64,000 nt of DNA from Bacteroidales bacterium UBA5326 (lineage in GTDB: Bacteria; Bacteroidota; Bacteroidia; Bacteroidales; UBA932): contig DHQY01000013.1 in the NCBI GenBank assembly GCA_002408205.1, forward strand, positions 65,053-129,052, given 5' to 3'. Of the stretch, positions 8,889-18,867 are shown piece by piece; position 1 is the first letter of the stretch; each line of letters starts with the position of its first letter. The notes beneath the pieces are model-generated. The model was not told the origin of the DNA. It did no database searches and was given only the letters and a program-made list of their open reading frames with translations. The translations under genes and the position numbers were made by a program.

Positions 8889-9049
8889 TACCTTTGCAAC
8901 ACTAAAAACGTTGGATGTCTAAATTGAATAAGGATTCGGTGAGGTAAATAATCTTTGGCATTCTGCCGGGATTATACCTTAATTTTCACTCAGGCAATCT
9001 GTTGCTCTGAGTAATTTATTTTTATTTCCTTATATAACCAATAAACATC
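8889..9049 (+). promoter_or_regulatory. Promoter -7 box and structured leader of the methyltransferase gene
   Basis: TACCTTTG at 8889-8896 fits the Bacteroidota -7 consensus TAnnTTTG, giving a leader of about 145 nt before the ATG at 9050. Two hairpins follow. The first is an extended stem AGGTAAATAATC/GATTATACCT capped by TGGCATTCTGCCG (about 8940-8979). The second is ACTCAG-GCAA/TTGC-CTGAGT (about 8987-9011), followed by a T-rich run. The layout resembles an attenuator or riboswitch, but I recognise no known class. No convincing -33 box is seen. Confidence 0.4.
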
Positions 9050-9835
9050 ATGAACGAAAATAATTACTCCATTCACGAGTTCGATTTTAACCTTATTTGC
9101 GAATATTTTTCCTCTATGGAAAGACAGGGCCCCGGCAGTCCGGAAGTCACTGTCAAAGCCTTAAGTTTCATTCGGGGCCTTACCGACAAGTCACGCATTG
9201 CCGATATAGGCTGCGGGACCGGCGGACAAACCATGACTCTGGGACAACACACTTCCGGGCAGATAACCGGAGTAGATCTCTTCCCTGTTTTTATTGATCT
9301 TTTTAATGAGAATGCACGCAAACTGGGTCTTCAGGACAGAGTTAAAGGCCTTGTGGGAACTATGGAAGCTCTCCCGTTTGGAGAAGAAGAACTGGATCTG
9401 ATCTGGTCAGAAGGAGCCATATACCATATGGGGTACGAAAGAGGGCTTAACGAATGGCGAAAATTTCTGAAGGAAGGAGGTTATGTTGCCGTCACCGAAA
9501 CCTCGTGGCTAACTTCCGGACGACCTGCCGAGATAGAAGACTTTTGGATGGATGCCTACCCTCAGATAGACACTATAGCCAATAAAGTTGCACAGATGCA
9601 AGCAGCCGGGTATATTCCCGAAGCCACTTTCCTGCTACCCGATTGTTGCTGGACAAATAATTTTTATGTTCACCAGGCGGCCGCCCAGGAATTATTCCTG
9701 AAAAAACACGCCGGCAATAAAAAAGCTGAAGATCTGGTAGCAAGCGAAAGACATGAAGCCCGTTTATACGACAAGTACAAAGACTACTACGGCTATGTGT
9801 TCTATATCGGGAAAAAATTGCATAATAAAAACTAA
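9050..9835 (+). CDS. Class I SAM-dependent methyltransferase
   Basis: This is a 261-residue cytosolic methyltransferase of the Methyltransf_11/25 type. Motif I is [12 protein letters not shown] at about residue 46, motif II acidic residue is in GVDLFP, and the post-I region includes [20 protein letters not shown]. The C-terminal half is rich in aromatic residues and contains [14 protein letters not shown], a conserved block in a Bacteroidota subfamily of unknown substrate. The 145-nt structured leader suggests post-transcriptional control. It lies 40 bp upstream of the hybrid regulator gene but need not be functionally linked to the PUL. Confidence 0.85.
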   Translation: MNENNYSIHEFDFNLICEYFSSMERQGPGSPEVTVKALSFIRGLTDKSRIADIGCGTGGQTMTLGQHTSGQITGVDLFPVFIDLFNENARKLGLQDRVKGLVGTMEALPFGEEELDLIWSEGAIYHMGYERGLNEWRKFLKEGGYVAVTETSWLTSGRPAEIEDFWMDAYPQIDTIANKVAQMQAAGYIPEATFLLPDCCWTNNFYVHQAAAQELFLKKHAGNKKAEDLVASERHEARLYDKYKDYYGYVFYIGKKLHNKN

Positions 9836-9875
9836 AGACATACTTTTATCTCCGTAAAAACACAACCTTGTAGAA

Positions 9876-12800
9876 ATGCTTTCCCAAATTTTTAACAGTT
9901 TCCGGCCTCGTTTTTTCCGTATTCTTACGATGGCTGTCATATTCTTTAGCATTTCTCCGGTATATGCAGACAGGCCCTATTACCTGAGAAGTCTTCAGGT
10001 AGAAGACGGACTTTCTCAAAACATGGTTTACTGCATTTTACAGGACAAACAGGGTTTTATGTGGTTCGGGACACAGGACGGACTGAACCGCTACGACGGA
10101 CAAAGTTTTAAAATATATAAGAAAGATCCGGCTTACCCCGGATCGGTCGGAAGTAACGGTTTTTTCTCAATGATTGAGGACAGTGCCGGAAAGCTTTGGA
10201 TTGGCACCATTAACGGTGTATATATCTACGATCCGGCACTTGACTCTTTCTCACGACTGGAAGCAGCCGCACAGGACGGAACGCGCATAGAAGGAATTTC
10301 CCGCCATTTGTTCAGAGACCCGTCAGGTATTGTCTGGATTGCCGTTATGGACCAGGGAGTCTTCAGTGTCGGACCCCGGGGCGACATGAAACACTATACG
10401 CTCACCTCGGACGGATTGCCCGTGTCCAACGTTCGCAGTCTGATTACCGATTCCACAGGCAATGTCTGGATAGCCACCTACGGGCACGGATTGTTTTGTC
10501 TGGACCCGGTAACCGGTCGTACAGAACAGTATCTGCTAAAGAGCAACACGTTGAGCAACAACGACATCAATGACATTTTTCTTCTCAATGAAAAGACCCT
10601 GATTGCAGGCACAGTAGCCGCCGGCGCTCAATACTTTGACATCGGGAACCGCCGTTTCTCTCCGTTTATGGAGAAAGACGCCCGGGGACAAAACCTTTTT
10701 GTCAGAAAAATAATGCAAAGCAAAGAAGGCGAAATCTGGCTTTGCACAGAAACAGGCGTCTATATATACAATCCGCAAACAGGGATATCTGAAAATCTGC
10801 TCCATACATACAGCGATCCTTATTCATTATCTGATAATGCGGTCCACTCCATCTGCCAGGACAACGAAGGCGGCATTTGGATAGGAACATTTTTCGGCGG
10901 AGTAAATTATATTGGAAAATCGTCTTCAAAATTCGAAAAATATTATCCCGCCCTGGGTAAGAACTCTGTCAGCGGCAAAAGTATCAGTGAATTTTGCCAG
11001 GACGACAGGGGAAATATCTGGATAGGCACCGAGGATGCCGGCCTAAACCGGTTCGACCCTGTTAAGCAGCATTTCGAAAGCGGATTTATACCGGCAAAAA
11101 ATATTCATGCCCTGATGTTTCACAAAGGCAATCTGTGGGTAGGCACTTTTGCCGAAGGACTGTATGTGATTGATCTGCAAACAATGACCGTTCGTTCCTA
11201 TAAAAGTTCTAAAGAAAAAGGAGCTCTGGAAAACAATAACATCTATTCCATATACTGCGATTTTTCGGGAACCATCTGGATAGGCACAATGAACGGGTTG
11301 TATACATACCTTGCCGGGAAGGACCGTTTTGAACGCATTCTGCCCGATTCACTAAATGCCCAGGTCAATGACATCGTTGAAGACAAATGGGGAAAAATAT
11401 GGTTCGCAACCATTGGTGACGGCCTCTTCTCATACGACCCGATACCGCAAAAATGGACCCATTATCCATACTTATTACGGGACAGGAGTGCCGAGGGAAA
11501 AATGGTTTCCTGCCTGCTTATTGACAGCCGGCAAAGATTATGGGCCGGAACCGATGGTATGGGGATCTGCTATTACGACAGAGAGAACGACACTTTTGCC
11601 GGCCATATGACCACACGTGACGGGCTCCCTAACGATGTAATATACCGTTTAATTGAAGATAACAACGGAAGTATCTGGGGCAGTACCAATAAAGGTCTGT
11701 TCCGCCTTGACCGGGACAGTACGGTCACCCGGTTTACCTATGCCAGCGGGCTGCTCGGCGATCAGTTTAATTATAAATCGGGATTCCGTGCAAATGATGG
11801 CAAATTGTACTTTGGAGGTATCCGGGGTTTTGTAGCCTTTTCTCCCGGAGACATGAAGCCCGGCCAGACGGTACCTCCGGTTGTTATTAACAGCTTTCAG
11901 GTTTACAACACAGAAGTACAGGTGGGATCCGGCCGGAAACCCCTGCTAAAAAGAGCAATAACACATACAGATTACATAAAAATCCCGCCCGGCATATCCA
12001 CTTTCAGTCTGGGATTCGCTGCCCTGAGCTACGTAGCGCAGGGAGAGAGTTCCTACGCTTACAGGCTCGAAGGCTGGGATAAAGACTGGATCTACACAAA
12101 ATCCAAAACTGTAACCTATTCGAATCTGAATCCCGGCACTTATGTATTCAGGGTCATGGCCTCGAACAGTGACGGCGTTTGGAACGAACAGGGAGCAACC
12201 CTCGCAATTGAAATGCTGCCCCCGTTTTACAGAACCCTTTGGGCATATATTTTTTATGTGCTTGCCGGCATTGCCGCAGTCTGTCTCATTTTCAGACTTG
12301 TCTCCGGAAGAATACAACAGCGTAATGAACAACGTCAGCGTGACTTTGAAGAGCAGAAAGAAAAAGAACTGTATAACGCTAAAATTGAGTTCTTTACAAG
12401 GATAACTCATGAAATAAGAACACCATTGAGTCTCATTACCATGCCTCTCGAAGAGGTTATGAAGAATACCAGGAAAAGCGATCCGGACAGGGAAAATCTA
12501 TCCATAATAGCCGATAACGCCCACCGCATGCTAAAGCTTGTCAATGAACTGCTTGACTTCAGGAAAGCCGAAGCAAAAGGCCTGGAAGTAAATTTCTCCC
12601 ATACCGACATATCAAAAATTATCCGTGATATTGCGGCCCGTTTCATGCCTTCTGCAACGCTAAAGGGAATAGACCTGTCGGTTATAATGCCGTCTGAGCC
12701 GTTTTATGCCCATGTGGATGAAGAGATTTTTACCAAGATGATAAGTAACCTCATGAGCAACGCCCTCAATCATGCGTCGCAGAAAATTGAAATCTCACTC

Positions 12801-13883
12801 TTTCCGAACGAAAAACAATTCAGGGTTACCGTATTGAACGACGGAGATACCATCCCCCAAAAATTTTCCGAGAAGATCTTCCTGCCCTTCTTTCGTATTG
12901 ACGAGAAAACACACGGATCGGGAATTGGGTTGCCATTTGCCCGGTCCCTGGCCGAGCTTCACAAGGGATCGCTCACCCTTGGCTCCCGTCCGGACGGTAT
13001 GACCCTGTTTATTGCGGAACTCCCCGTTTGCCAGCCTCGTGTTTTTGTTATTCCTTCTTCAGAAAACACAATTAATCCGGAGGAAAACAACAAGGCCGAT
13101 GTACCGCACATGGAAGAAAAAATGGGTCTTCGCAAAAGGAAAAACGTGCTGATTGCGGAAGACAATGAAGAGTTTCTTTCTTTCGTAGCCAGACAACTAA
13201 AGCCCGATTACAATGTACTCCGTGCAAGTAACGGCATACAGGCGTTGGAATTGCTGGAGAACAACTACGTAGACATTATTATTTCTGACATTATGATGCC
13301 CGATATGGACGGCATGGAACTGTGCCAAAAAGTAAAGGAAGATCTGAGATACAGCCATATTCCCTTTATTATGCTCACGGCAAAAACATCCATACAGTCA
13401 AAGCTCGAAGGAATGAAAACCGGGACGGACGAATACATAGAAAAGCCGTTCTCTTCCGATTTTTTAAAGGCAAGAATTGAAAATCTGCTCGAAAGCCGGC
13501 GAAAAATAGCCGACTCATACAAGCACTCCCCTGAAGTAGCTCTGGACACGATCACCCATTCGAAAGCAGATGAGAATTTTCTGAATCAGGTAGTTGAGAT
13601 CATCGACCGGCATATAGAAGAAGTAGACCTGGACGTAGACAAACTGGCCTCGTCCATGAATATGAGCCGGGCCACATTTTACCGTAAGGTGAAAAGTATA
13701 TCGCAGCTAACGCCCAACGACTTCATAAGGCTAATCAGACTTAAAAAAGCGGCTGAACTGCTGCGTCAGAAAGAATACCGCGTGAATGAGATTGCATTTA
13801 TTGTGGGTTTCAAGTCTTCTTCCTATTTCTCCAAATGTTTTTTTAAACAATTTGGCGTTCTGCCCAAAGATTTTGTGAAATAA
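9876..13883 (+). CDS. Hybrid two-component system sensor/regulator (HTCS) of the PUL
   Basis: This is a single-polypeptide sensor and transcription factor that detects a breakdown product of the target glycan in the periplasm and activates the adjacent operon. Domains in order: signal peptide; about 14 two-component propeller repeats (QDKQGFMWFGTQDGLNRYDG and many W-I-G-T variants) to about 680; Y_Y_Y domain to about 780; one membrane helix at about 787-808; HisKA with H845 in THEIRTP; HATPase with N box NLMSNALNHA; receiver with D1138 in IIISDIMMPDMDG; and a C-terminal AraC helix-turn-helix (SRATFYRKVKSI). The length of 1335 is normal for the family. It lies directly upstream of the PUL operon, in the same direction. 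Confidence 0.95.
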   Translation: MLSQIFNSFRPRFFRILTMAVIFFSISPVYADRPYYLRSLQVEDGLSQNMVYCILQDKQGFMWFGTQDGLNRYDGQSFKIYKKDPAYPGSVGSNGFFSMIEDSAGKLWIGTINGVYIYDPALDSFSRLEAAAQDGTRIEGISRHLFRDPSGIVWIAVMDQGVFSVGPRGDMKHYTLTSDGLPVSNVRSLITDSTGNVWIATYGHGLFCLDPVTGRTEQYLLKSNTLSNNDINDIFLLNEKTLIAGTVAAGAQYFDIGNRRFSPFMEKDARGQNLFVRKIMQSKEGEIWLCTETGVYIYNPQTGISENLLHTYSDPYSLSDNAVHSICQDNEGGIWIGTFFGGVNYIGKSSSKFEKYYPALGKNSVSGKSISEFCQDDRGNIWIGTEDAGLNRFDPVKQHFESGFIPAKNIHALMFHKGNLWVGTFAEGLYVIDLQTMTVRSYKSSKEKGALENNNIYSIYCDFSGTIWIGTMNGLYTYLAGKDRFERILPDSLNAQVNDIVEDKWGKIWFATIGDGLFSYDPIPQKWTHYPYLLRDRSAEGKMVSCLLIDSRQRLWAGTDGMGICYYDRENDTFAGHMTTRDGLPNDVIYRLIEDNNGSIWGSTNKGLFRLDRDSTVTRFTYASGLLGDQFNYKSGFRANDGKLYFGGIRGFVAFSPGDMKPGQTVPPVVINSFQVYNTEVQVGSGRKPLLKRAITHTDYIKIPPGISTFSLGFAALSYVAQGESSYAYRLEGWDKDWIYTKSKTVTYSNLNPGTYVFRVMASNSDGVWNEQGATLAIEMLPPFYRTLWAYIFYVLAGIAAVCLIFRLVSGRIQQRNEQRQRDFEEQKEKELYNAKIEFFTRITHEIRTPLSLITMPLEEVMKNTRKSDPDRENLSIIADNAHRMLKLVNELLDFRKAEAKGLEVNFSHTDISKIIRDIAARFMPSATLKGIDLSVIMPSEPFYAHVDEEIFTKMISNLMSNALNHASQKIEISLFPNEKQFRVTVLNDGDTIPQKFSEKIFLPFFRIDEKTHGSGIGLPFARSLAELHKGSLTLGSRPDGMTLFIAELPVCQPRVFVIPSSENTINPEENNKADVPHMEEKMGLRKRKNVLIAEDNEEFLSFVARQLKPDYNVLRASNGIQALELLENNYVDIIISDIMMPDMDGMELCQKVKEDLRYSHIPFIMLTAKTSIQSKLEGMKTGTDEYIEKPFSSDFLKARIENLLESRRKIADSYKHSPEVALDTITHSKADENFLNQVVEIIDRHIEEVDLDVDKLASSMNMSRATFYRKVKSISQLTPNDFIRLIRLKKAAELLRQKEYRVNEIAFIVGFKSSSYFSKCFFKQFGVLPKDFVK

Positions 13884-14002
13884 AAGCCGCCCGGAACCAT
13901 TCGATACAATATTTTCATTTTTTGAAACGAAAATCATAGCTCCTGTCTCTTAAGGTTTGCCTTATTTGCATTTAAATAACCAAGGCAATAACCCAACAAA
14001 AA

Positions 14003-15484
14003 ATGAAAAAATATTACATAATCCGGACGGTATCTATCGTTACGCTTTTTTTCTCAGCCATTTCGCTTTATGCTGCCTGCAAAAAAACACCGGCCCCCGG
14101 TCCGGAGCCGGAACAAAAACCGAAGATAGAGCTTCTCTCTCCGGCCGACAACAGCACCCTGGATCTTGCAAAGGGCCAGGGGATATCCTTTGAATGGAAA
14201 CCTGCAGAGAAGATCAACTCATACAAACTAAAATTGAGTCTCGACAACTCTTTTGCCAACAGCGTTTCCATCCTGGCCACAGGCAACCCGCTTGTCATGA
14301 CGGCAGACTATTTTGATTCTCAGCTGGGAACACTTGGCATAGGCAAAGGGCTTTCTGCAGACGTTTACTGGACCGTAACAGCCGGCGGGAATGAGCAGAC
14401 AGAGAACTTCACGCGAAAGATGTCCGTAACCCGTAAGAAAGCAGACAGCGATCTTCCATATGAAGAAAGAGTAGCAGAAAAACTGACAGTAAAAGTTGCG
14501 GTAATCTATGAAGACCCTATTGTTCCGGGAACCGGAGGCAAAAGGCTTCACGAAGTATGCACCACCCCGGGTTACGGGTTTAAATGGAATGACCCCCGCC
14601 AGCAATGCAAACAATATGAAGCCGATTTTGAAGAAGTGTCTCACGGCGTACTGGATTACGTAATTGTACACGAATTTGAGTCGGACCGTTTCTTTTCCTT
14701 CCACTCCAGCGATTCAACCTACCTGACCATGGATGACGTTCTCGAAATTTTCAGAACCGGCCCCGTACCGGGCATTGGTGAAGGGATTGAGTATGATTAT
14801 GTAGGCATGGCCAAACAATTTGGATTGGGAGAAATGCGCGATAAAGGCGAGATCCAGGAAGTATGGGTTTATACTCACCCGGCCAGCGGAATGTACGAAT
14901 CGCGGTTAATGGGACAAGGGGCCTTCTGGCTCAATTCACCGGGCATATCTGCGGGAGCCCCGTGTAAAGACCTCATGACCGTAATGTTTTGCAACTACGA
15001 AAGAGAGGTGGCATTGGCCCTGCACAGTTACGGTCACCGCGTGGAATCAATAATGAACGAGGTCTACGGAGGCTGGAATTTCGAGAATAAGAACCGCAAA
15101 TCCGCACTCACCAGCTGGGAACGCTTTTGCGGATACAAACTGAACTATAATAAATTCGATGCAGGCAACACCAATATCGGTCTGGTCCATTTCCCGCCTA
15201 ACGGGGTAAAAGATTATGATTATTATAACACATCCTATATAAACACCTATGCCGATGAGTGGGTTAACTACCCAAACGTGCCTGAAGTTAAAAGCCGCCG
15301 TGTAAACTGTACGGAATGGAAAAGTACTGAATACGGTTATATGAAATGGTATTTTAGTCACCTGCCTCACTTCAAAGGCATTAACCCCGACCCCAATGAC
15401 CTTCATCTGAATAACTGGTGGTACTATGTTGTGGATTACAATGCGGCCCGCCGGTATGAAAGAGAGTTACAGATGGGCCTATAA
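14003..15484 (+). CDS. PUL lipoprotein of unknown family with an N-terminal SusE-like Ig domain
   Basis: This is the first gene of the PUL operon, 493 residues. A lipoprotein-type signal ends at Cys near residue 28 (LYAACKK). Residues about 40-150 read as a SusE/FN3-like domain (LLSPADNSTLDLAKGQ...FEWKPA). The remaining ~330 residues form one conserved-looking domain with many W, Y, H and N: QEVWVYTHPASGMYESRLMG, NYEREVALALHSYGHRVES, an NCTEW block and a C-terminal NNWWYYVVDYN. I do not recognise a characterised function. The invariant-looking histidines and acidic residues would suit a hydrolase or glycan-binding role. It overlaps nothing and lies 8 bp from the next gene. Confidence 0.75.
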   Translation: MKKYYIIRTVSIVTLFFSAISLYAACKKTPAPGPEPEQKPKIELLSPADNSTLDLAKGQGISFEWKPAEKINSYKLKLSLDNSFANSVSILATGNPLVMTADYFDSQLGTLGIGKGLSADVYWTVTAGGNEQTENFTRKMSVTRKKADSDLPYEERVAEKLTVKVAVIYEDPIVPGTGGKRLHEVCTTPGYGFKWNDPRQQCKQYEADFEEVSHGVLDYVIVHEFESDRFFSFHSSDSTYLTMDDVLEIFRTGPVPGIGEGIEYDYVGMAKQFGLGEMRDKGEIQEVWVYTHPASGMYESRLMGQGAFWLNSPGISAGAPCKDLMTVMFCNYEREVALALHSYGHRVESIMNEVYGGWNFENKNRKSALTSWERFCGYKLNYNKFDAGNTNIGLVHFPPNGVKDYDYYNTSYINTYADEWVNYPNVPEVKSRRVNCTEWKSTEYGYMKWYFSHLPHFKGINPDPNDLHLNNWWYYVVDYNAARRYERELQMGL

Positions 15485-15492
15485 TCCATTAT

Positions 15493-18400
15493 ATGAAGAA
15501 GATTGCAGCAATAATCATTACAGTAGCAGTTACCATTTTTCTTTCCGTAACCGCTTTATCTAAGCCTAAAATCATACTGGGGATCATTGTCCCCGGGAGT
15601 GAGCTCCGGCAAACAGAATTCGGAGCTATGTCCGGCATGTTAAATAAAACCGGGACTGTATCGGTTAGAGAAATCCCTCTGCAAAGCCTTAACGGGATGG
15701 AGCACTGCGATGTGGTATGGTATCACCGGCCCGATACGGCAGATATTACTGTAAACGAAATAAATGCAGGGGAAAAAATAAAAAAATATGTTTCGGAAGG
15801 AGGCGCGCTCATTTTGTCGATGGACGCCGTAAAGCTCCTTAATACATGGGGCATTGAGCCCACTGAGATAGAAACATTCAGTTACGAGGCAATAGACGAT
15901 GGATTCGGACGAAAAATCGGATTCCATTCCTACCGGGGACATCCGATTTTTGATAAGCTCTACGGCGGAGCCTACCCCTGGCACGGAAAAGAAGATAATG
16001 TATGCCGGCTGAACGGCTATACAGAAGATAACATGCCGCAGGCAAAGGGTGCCAGGGTAATAGCCACCCAGTGGGAATACATTTTTAACCGGCCCGAAAA
16101 AAAGCTTATTTGGGAAACGCCTTATGGAAAAGGGTCTATCCTGGCCATTGGAGGTTGCCTGTACTACGGACAGGACAATTTCCATACTCAGATACTGGAA
16201 CAGTTCACCACAAACTGTCTTCGTTACATGAACGGAGAAAAAAATGATAATCCCGAAACATACCGGGATTATTCTCCCGTGACCACAGAATCATACTCAG
16301 GAAAGGACGAATATTCCAAAGTTTCTTTTTCCAGGCCGGTTGCGGGCATTCCCTTACAAACAGAAGACATGCTTTCACGACCGGCGGACAACCATTATTT
16401 TGATCTGGCAACAAAACGCACGATGATAGTGGGACCTGAGCAGGCCGGTATTGACGAGATATGGACCCACCCCTTCATGTCGCTTCGCGACTACCGGGTA
16501 CGGATAAAAATAGAGGGAACCGACGAGCTGGTAGCACTGGCAGATCACAAGCCCCTATTCGAAATACATCCCCATGCCATAGTACGGCATTACAGTATTG
16601 GCGACCTTACGCTGACCGAAACCATAACCTCGGCCATTGACGAACCGTTGACGGTCATTCATTACCAATGGAGCGGCAGCCAGGTAAGCAGTATTGTCAC
16701 CGATTTCACAAGTAACCTGCGGTATATGTGGCCATACGACGAAACGGCACTCGGAACTGTCATATACAGATGGTCCCAGGAAATGAATGCGTTCATCGTC
16801 AGCGATAAAAACAAAGAATTCGTATCCATTGCCGGAGCAAATCTGCCGGGACGGGTACTGGAGGCGGGACAGGACGTTTCCACAGAGCAGACCGGATGTG
16901 CCTGTTCGGTCGAATACAACACGACAGACGCCAATGCGCTGGATATCATACTATCGGCAGGAAGCACAAGTGAGCGGGAAACGGTAGCGCTTTATACAAA
17001 AGCGGCAGCCAATCCCGGTCAGGTGGCCGAAGATGCTGCCGGGTACTACAAAGACTACCTTGACGGGGTAATCAATATCACTACTCCCGACTCTGTTTTC
17101 AACCAGGCATTCCGGTGGGCAGTTATCAGTTCATCGCAGTTTATTACCTCCACCCCCGGAATAGGGACTTCCCTGATGGCAGGATATTCTTCTTCGAGAA
17201 GAGGTTGGGGAGGAGGCCACCGGGTGAGCGGGCGTCCCGGGTACGCATGGTACTTTGGCAGGGATGCCGTATGGTCCGGATTCGCTTTCAATAACATGGG
17301 AGACTTTGAAACAACCCGCCATATCCTGGAAACACTCATTGCACACCAGCAGGTAGACGGCAAGATCTACCACGAACTGACTACCAGCGGTTTTGTTCAT
17401 TTTGACGCCTCGGATGCCACACCCTTGTTTGTTACGCTAATGGCTCACTACCTAAGGTCTTCGGGAGATGTTTCATTCGCCAAAGCCCATATCCGGGCCA
17501 TTCATAAAGCCATGGATTATTGCTATTCCACGGACACAGACGGAGACGGTCTTATTGAAATCAGCAACGTGGGACACGGCTGGCTGGAAGGCGGTGAACT
17601 CTTTGGATCAAAAACGGAATTTTACCTGTGCGGGATATGGGCACAGGCATTACGGGACGCCTCATATATTTCAGGTCTGTGCGGCAATACCCGCAAACAG
17701 ATACAGTATGTAAAAGACGTGCAGCGGGTAACCGCTACACTCGAAACATTCTGGAACGAAAAGGGATATTATAATTACGGTAAACGGAACGACGGCACGT
17801 TCACTCAGCCTCTGCTTATTCTTACGGCCGTACCGGCATATTTCAAAACCGTGGACTCAATACGTGCCAGGGAGATGGTCAAATTATATGCATTGCCCGA
17901 AATGTCTGCCGATTGGGGTGTCAGGACCATCGCAGATACATCCGGAATAGATGAAGAAGGGGCTTACGGTCCCAGAAACGTATGGCCTCTCTTTACAGGA
18001 TGGGCCTCGCTCGCCGGTTATAAACACGGCCTTCACACCCAGGCATTCGCGCAGCTTTACAACAATTTACTGAATTACAAAGGTTTTGCGCTGGGACGTA
18101 TCCCCGAGGTGATCAACGGCGACGTTTACCGCAACAACGGAATTACCCTGCATCAGTGCTGGTCCGAGACCATGGCCATTATGCCGTTGGTAGAAGGTAT
18201 GCTCGGATTCGAGCCGGACGCCCTGCATAACAGTATGATTCTTTCTCCCGCACTCCCCGCCGACTGGAAAACGTTCAAAGTGGAAAGACTCATGACGGGC
18301 AGCATTACAACCGGCTTTTCCATGCATAAGGAACAGGGGAAGATCACCTACTCATTTGTAAGCTCAAATCCAACAGATATAGCTTTCGCTCCGGTATTTC

Positions 18401-18831
18401 CGCCTAAGACGGACATCATGGAAGTTACCGTTAACGGGAAACCGGTAAAATACACAATATCCGACGAAGAAGAGAGTTTGATATTGCATGTTACAGTCAA
18501 AAACAAAGGGAACTGCACAGTAGAAATCACATGCAGGGAAAACCCGTGCGCACTGGCTTCAGTTGTTGTACCCCGGGCGGATCAACTCTCCGGCGGGTTC
18601 CGTGTACTAAACCAAACCTTTGCAGATCATACGCTGGCAGTGGAAGTATCCGGCAGGCCGGGAAGTGAACACATATTGGAACTCTATCTTCCCTACGGAT
18701 ATGAACGCATAGAAGGAGCAGGAGAACCCTTTAGCCTTCGTGACTCGGTTACCGGAGTAAAGGTACAGTTTGGACCGTCTGCAGAACGGTATGTAAAAAA
18801 GACGGTACGTATTGCCGTACCCCGCAAATAA
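15493..18831 (+). CDS. Six-hairpin glycosidase with N-terminal ThuA/GATase-like domain
   Basis: This is a 1112-residue secreted protein with a Sec signal peptide. Residues about 28-260 look like a ThuA/GATase-like fold (YVSEGGALILSMDAVKLL, YGKGSILAIGG). A beta-sandwich middle region follows to about 500. Residues about 530-930 form an (alpha/alpha)6 barrel with GRDAVWSGFAFNNMGDFE, DGDGLIEISNVGHGWLEGG and HQCWSETM, similar to amylo-alpha-1,6-glucosidase/GH15-type folds. A C-terminal beta-sandwich follows. Acidic residues for general acid/base catalysis probably lie in the barrel, but the CAZy family cannot be assigned with confidence. As an operon member it should act on a side chain of the PUL substrate. 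Confidence 0.75.
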   Translation: MKKIAAIIITVAVTIFLSVTALSKPKIILGIIVPGSELRQTEFGAMSGMLNKTGTVSVREIPLQSLNGMEHCDVVWYHRPDTADITVNEINAGEKIKKYVSEGGALILSMDAVKLLNTWGIEPTEIETFSYEAIDDGFGRKIGFHSYRGHPIFDKLYGGAYPWHGKEDNVCRLNGYTEDNMPQAKGARVIATQWEYIFNRPEKKLIWETPYGKGSILAIGGCLYYGQDNFHTQILEQFTTNCLRYMNGEKNDNPETYRDYSPVTTESYSGKDEYSKVSFSRPVAGIPLQTEDMLSRPADNHYFDLATKRTMIVGPEQAGIDEIWTHPFMSLRDYRVRIKIEGTDELVALADHKPLFEIHPHAIVRHYSIGDLTLTETITSAIDEPLTVIHYQWSGSQVSSIVTDFTSNLRYMWPYDETALGTVIYRWSQEMNAFIVSDKNKEFVSIAGANLPGRVLEAGQDVSTEQTGCACSVEYNTTDANALDIILSAGSTSERETVALYTKAAANPGQVAEDAAGYYKDYLDGVINITTPDSVFNQAFRWAVISSSQFITSTPGIGTSLMAGYSSSRRGWGGGHRVSGRPGYAWYFGRDAVWSGFAFNNMGDFETTRHILETLIAHQQVDGKIYHELTTSGFVHFDASDATPLFVTLMAHYLRSSGDVSFAKAHIRAIHKAMDYCYSTDTDGDGLIEISNVGHGWLEGGELFGSKTEFYLCGIWAQALRDASYISGLCGNTRKQIQYVKDVQRVTATLETFWNEKGYYNYGKRNDGTFTQPLLILTAVPAYFKTVDSIRAREMVKLYALPEMSADWGVRTIADTSGIDEEGAYGPRNVWPLFTGWASLAGYKHGLHTQAFAQLYNNLLNYKGFALGRIPEVINGDVYRNNGITLHQCWSETMAIMPLVEGMLGFEPDALHNSMILSPALPADWKTFKVERLMTGSITTGFSMHKEQGKITYSFVSSNPTDIAFAPVFPPKTDIMEVTVNGKPVKYTISDEEESLILHVTVKNKGNCTVEITCRENPCALASVVVPRADQLSGGFRVLNQTFADHTLAVEVSGRPGSEHILELYLPYGYERIEGAGEPFSLRDSVTGVKVQFGPSAERYVKKTVRIAVPRK

Positions 18832-18867
18832 TAAAACAAACATATAATAATTAAATAATTACAAATA

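Noticed and set aside
8905..9049. A named riboswitch (SAM, THF, preQ1 or similar) before the methyltransferase
   Set aside because: None of the conserved core sequences of these classes could be recognised; only generic hairpins are visible.
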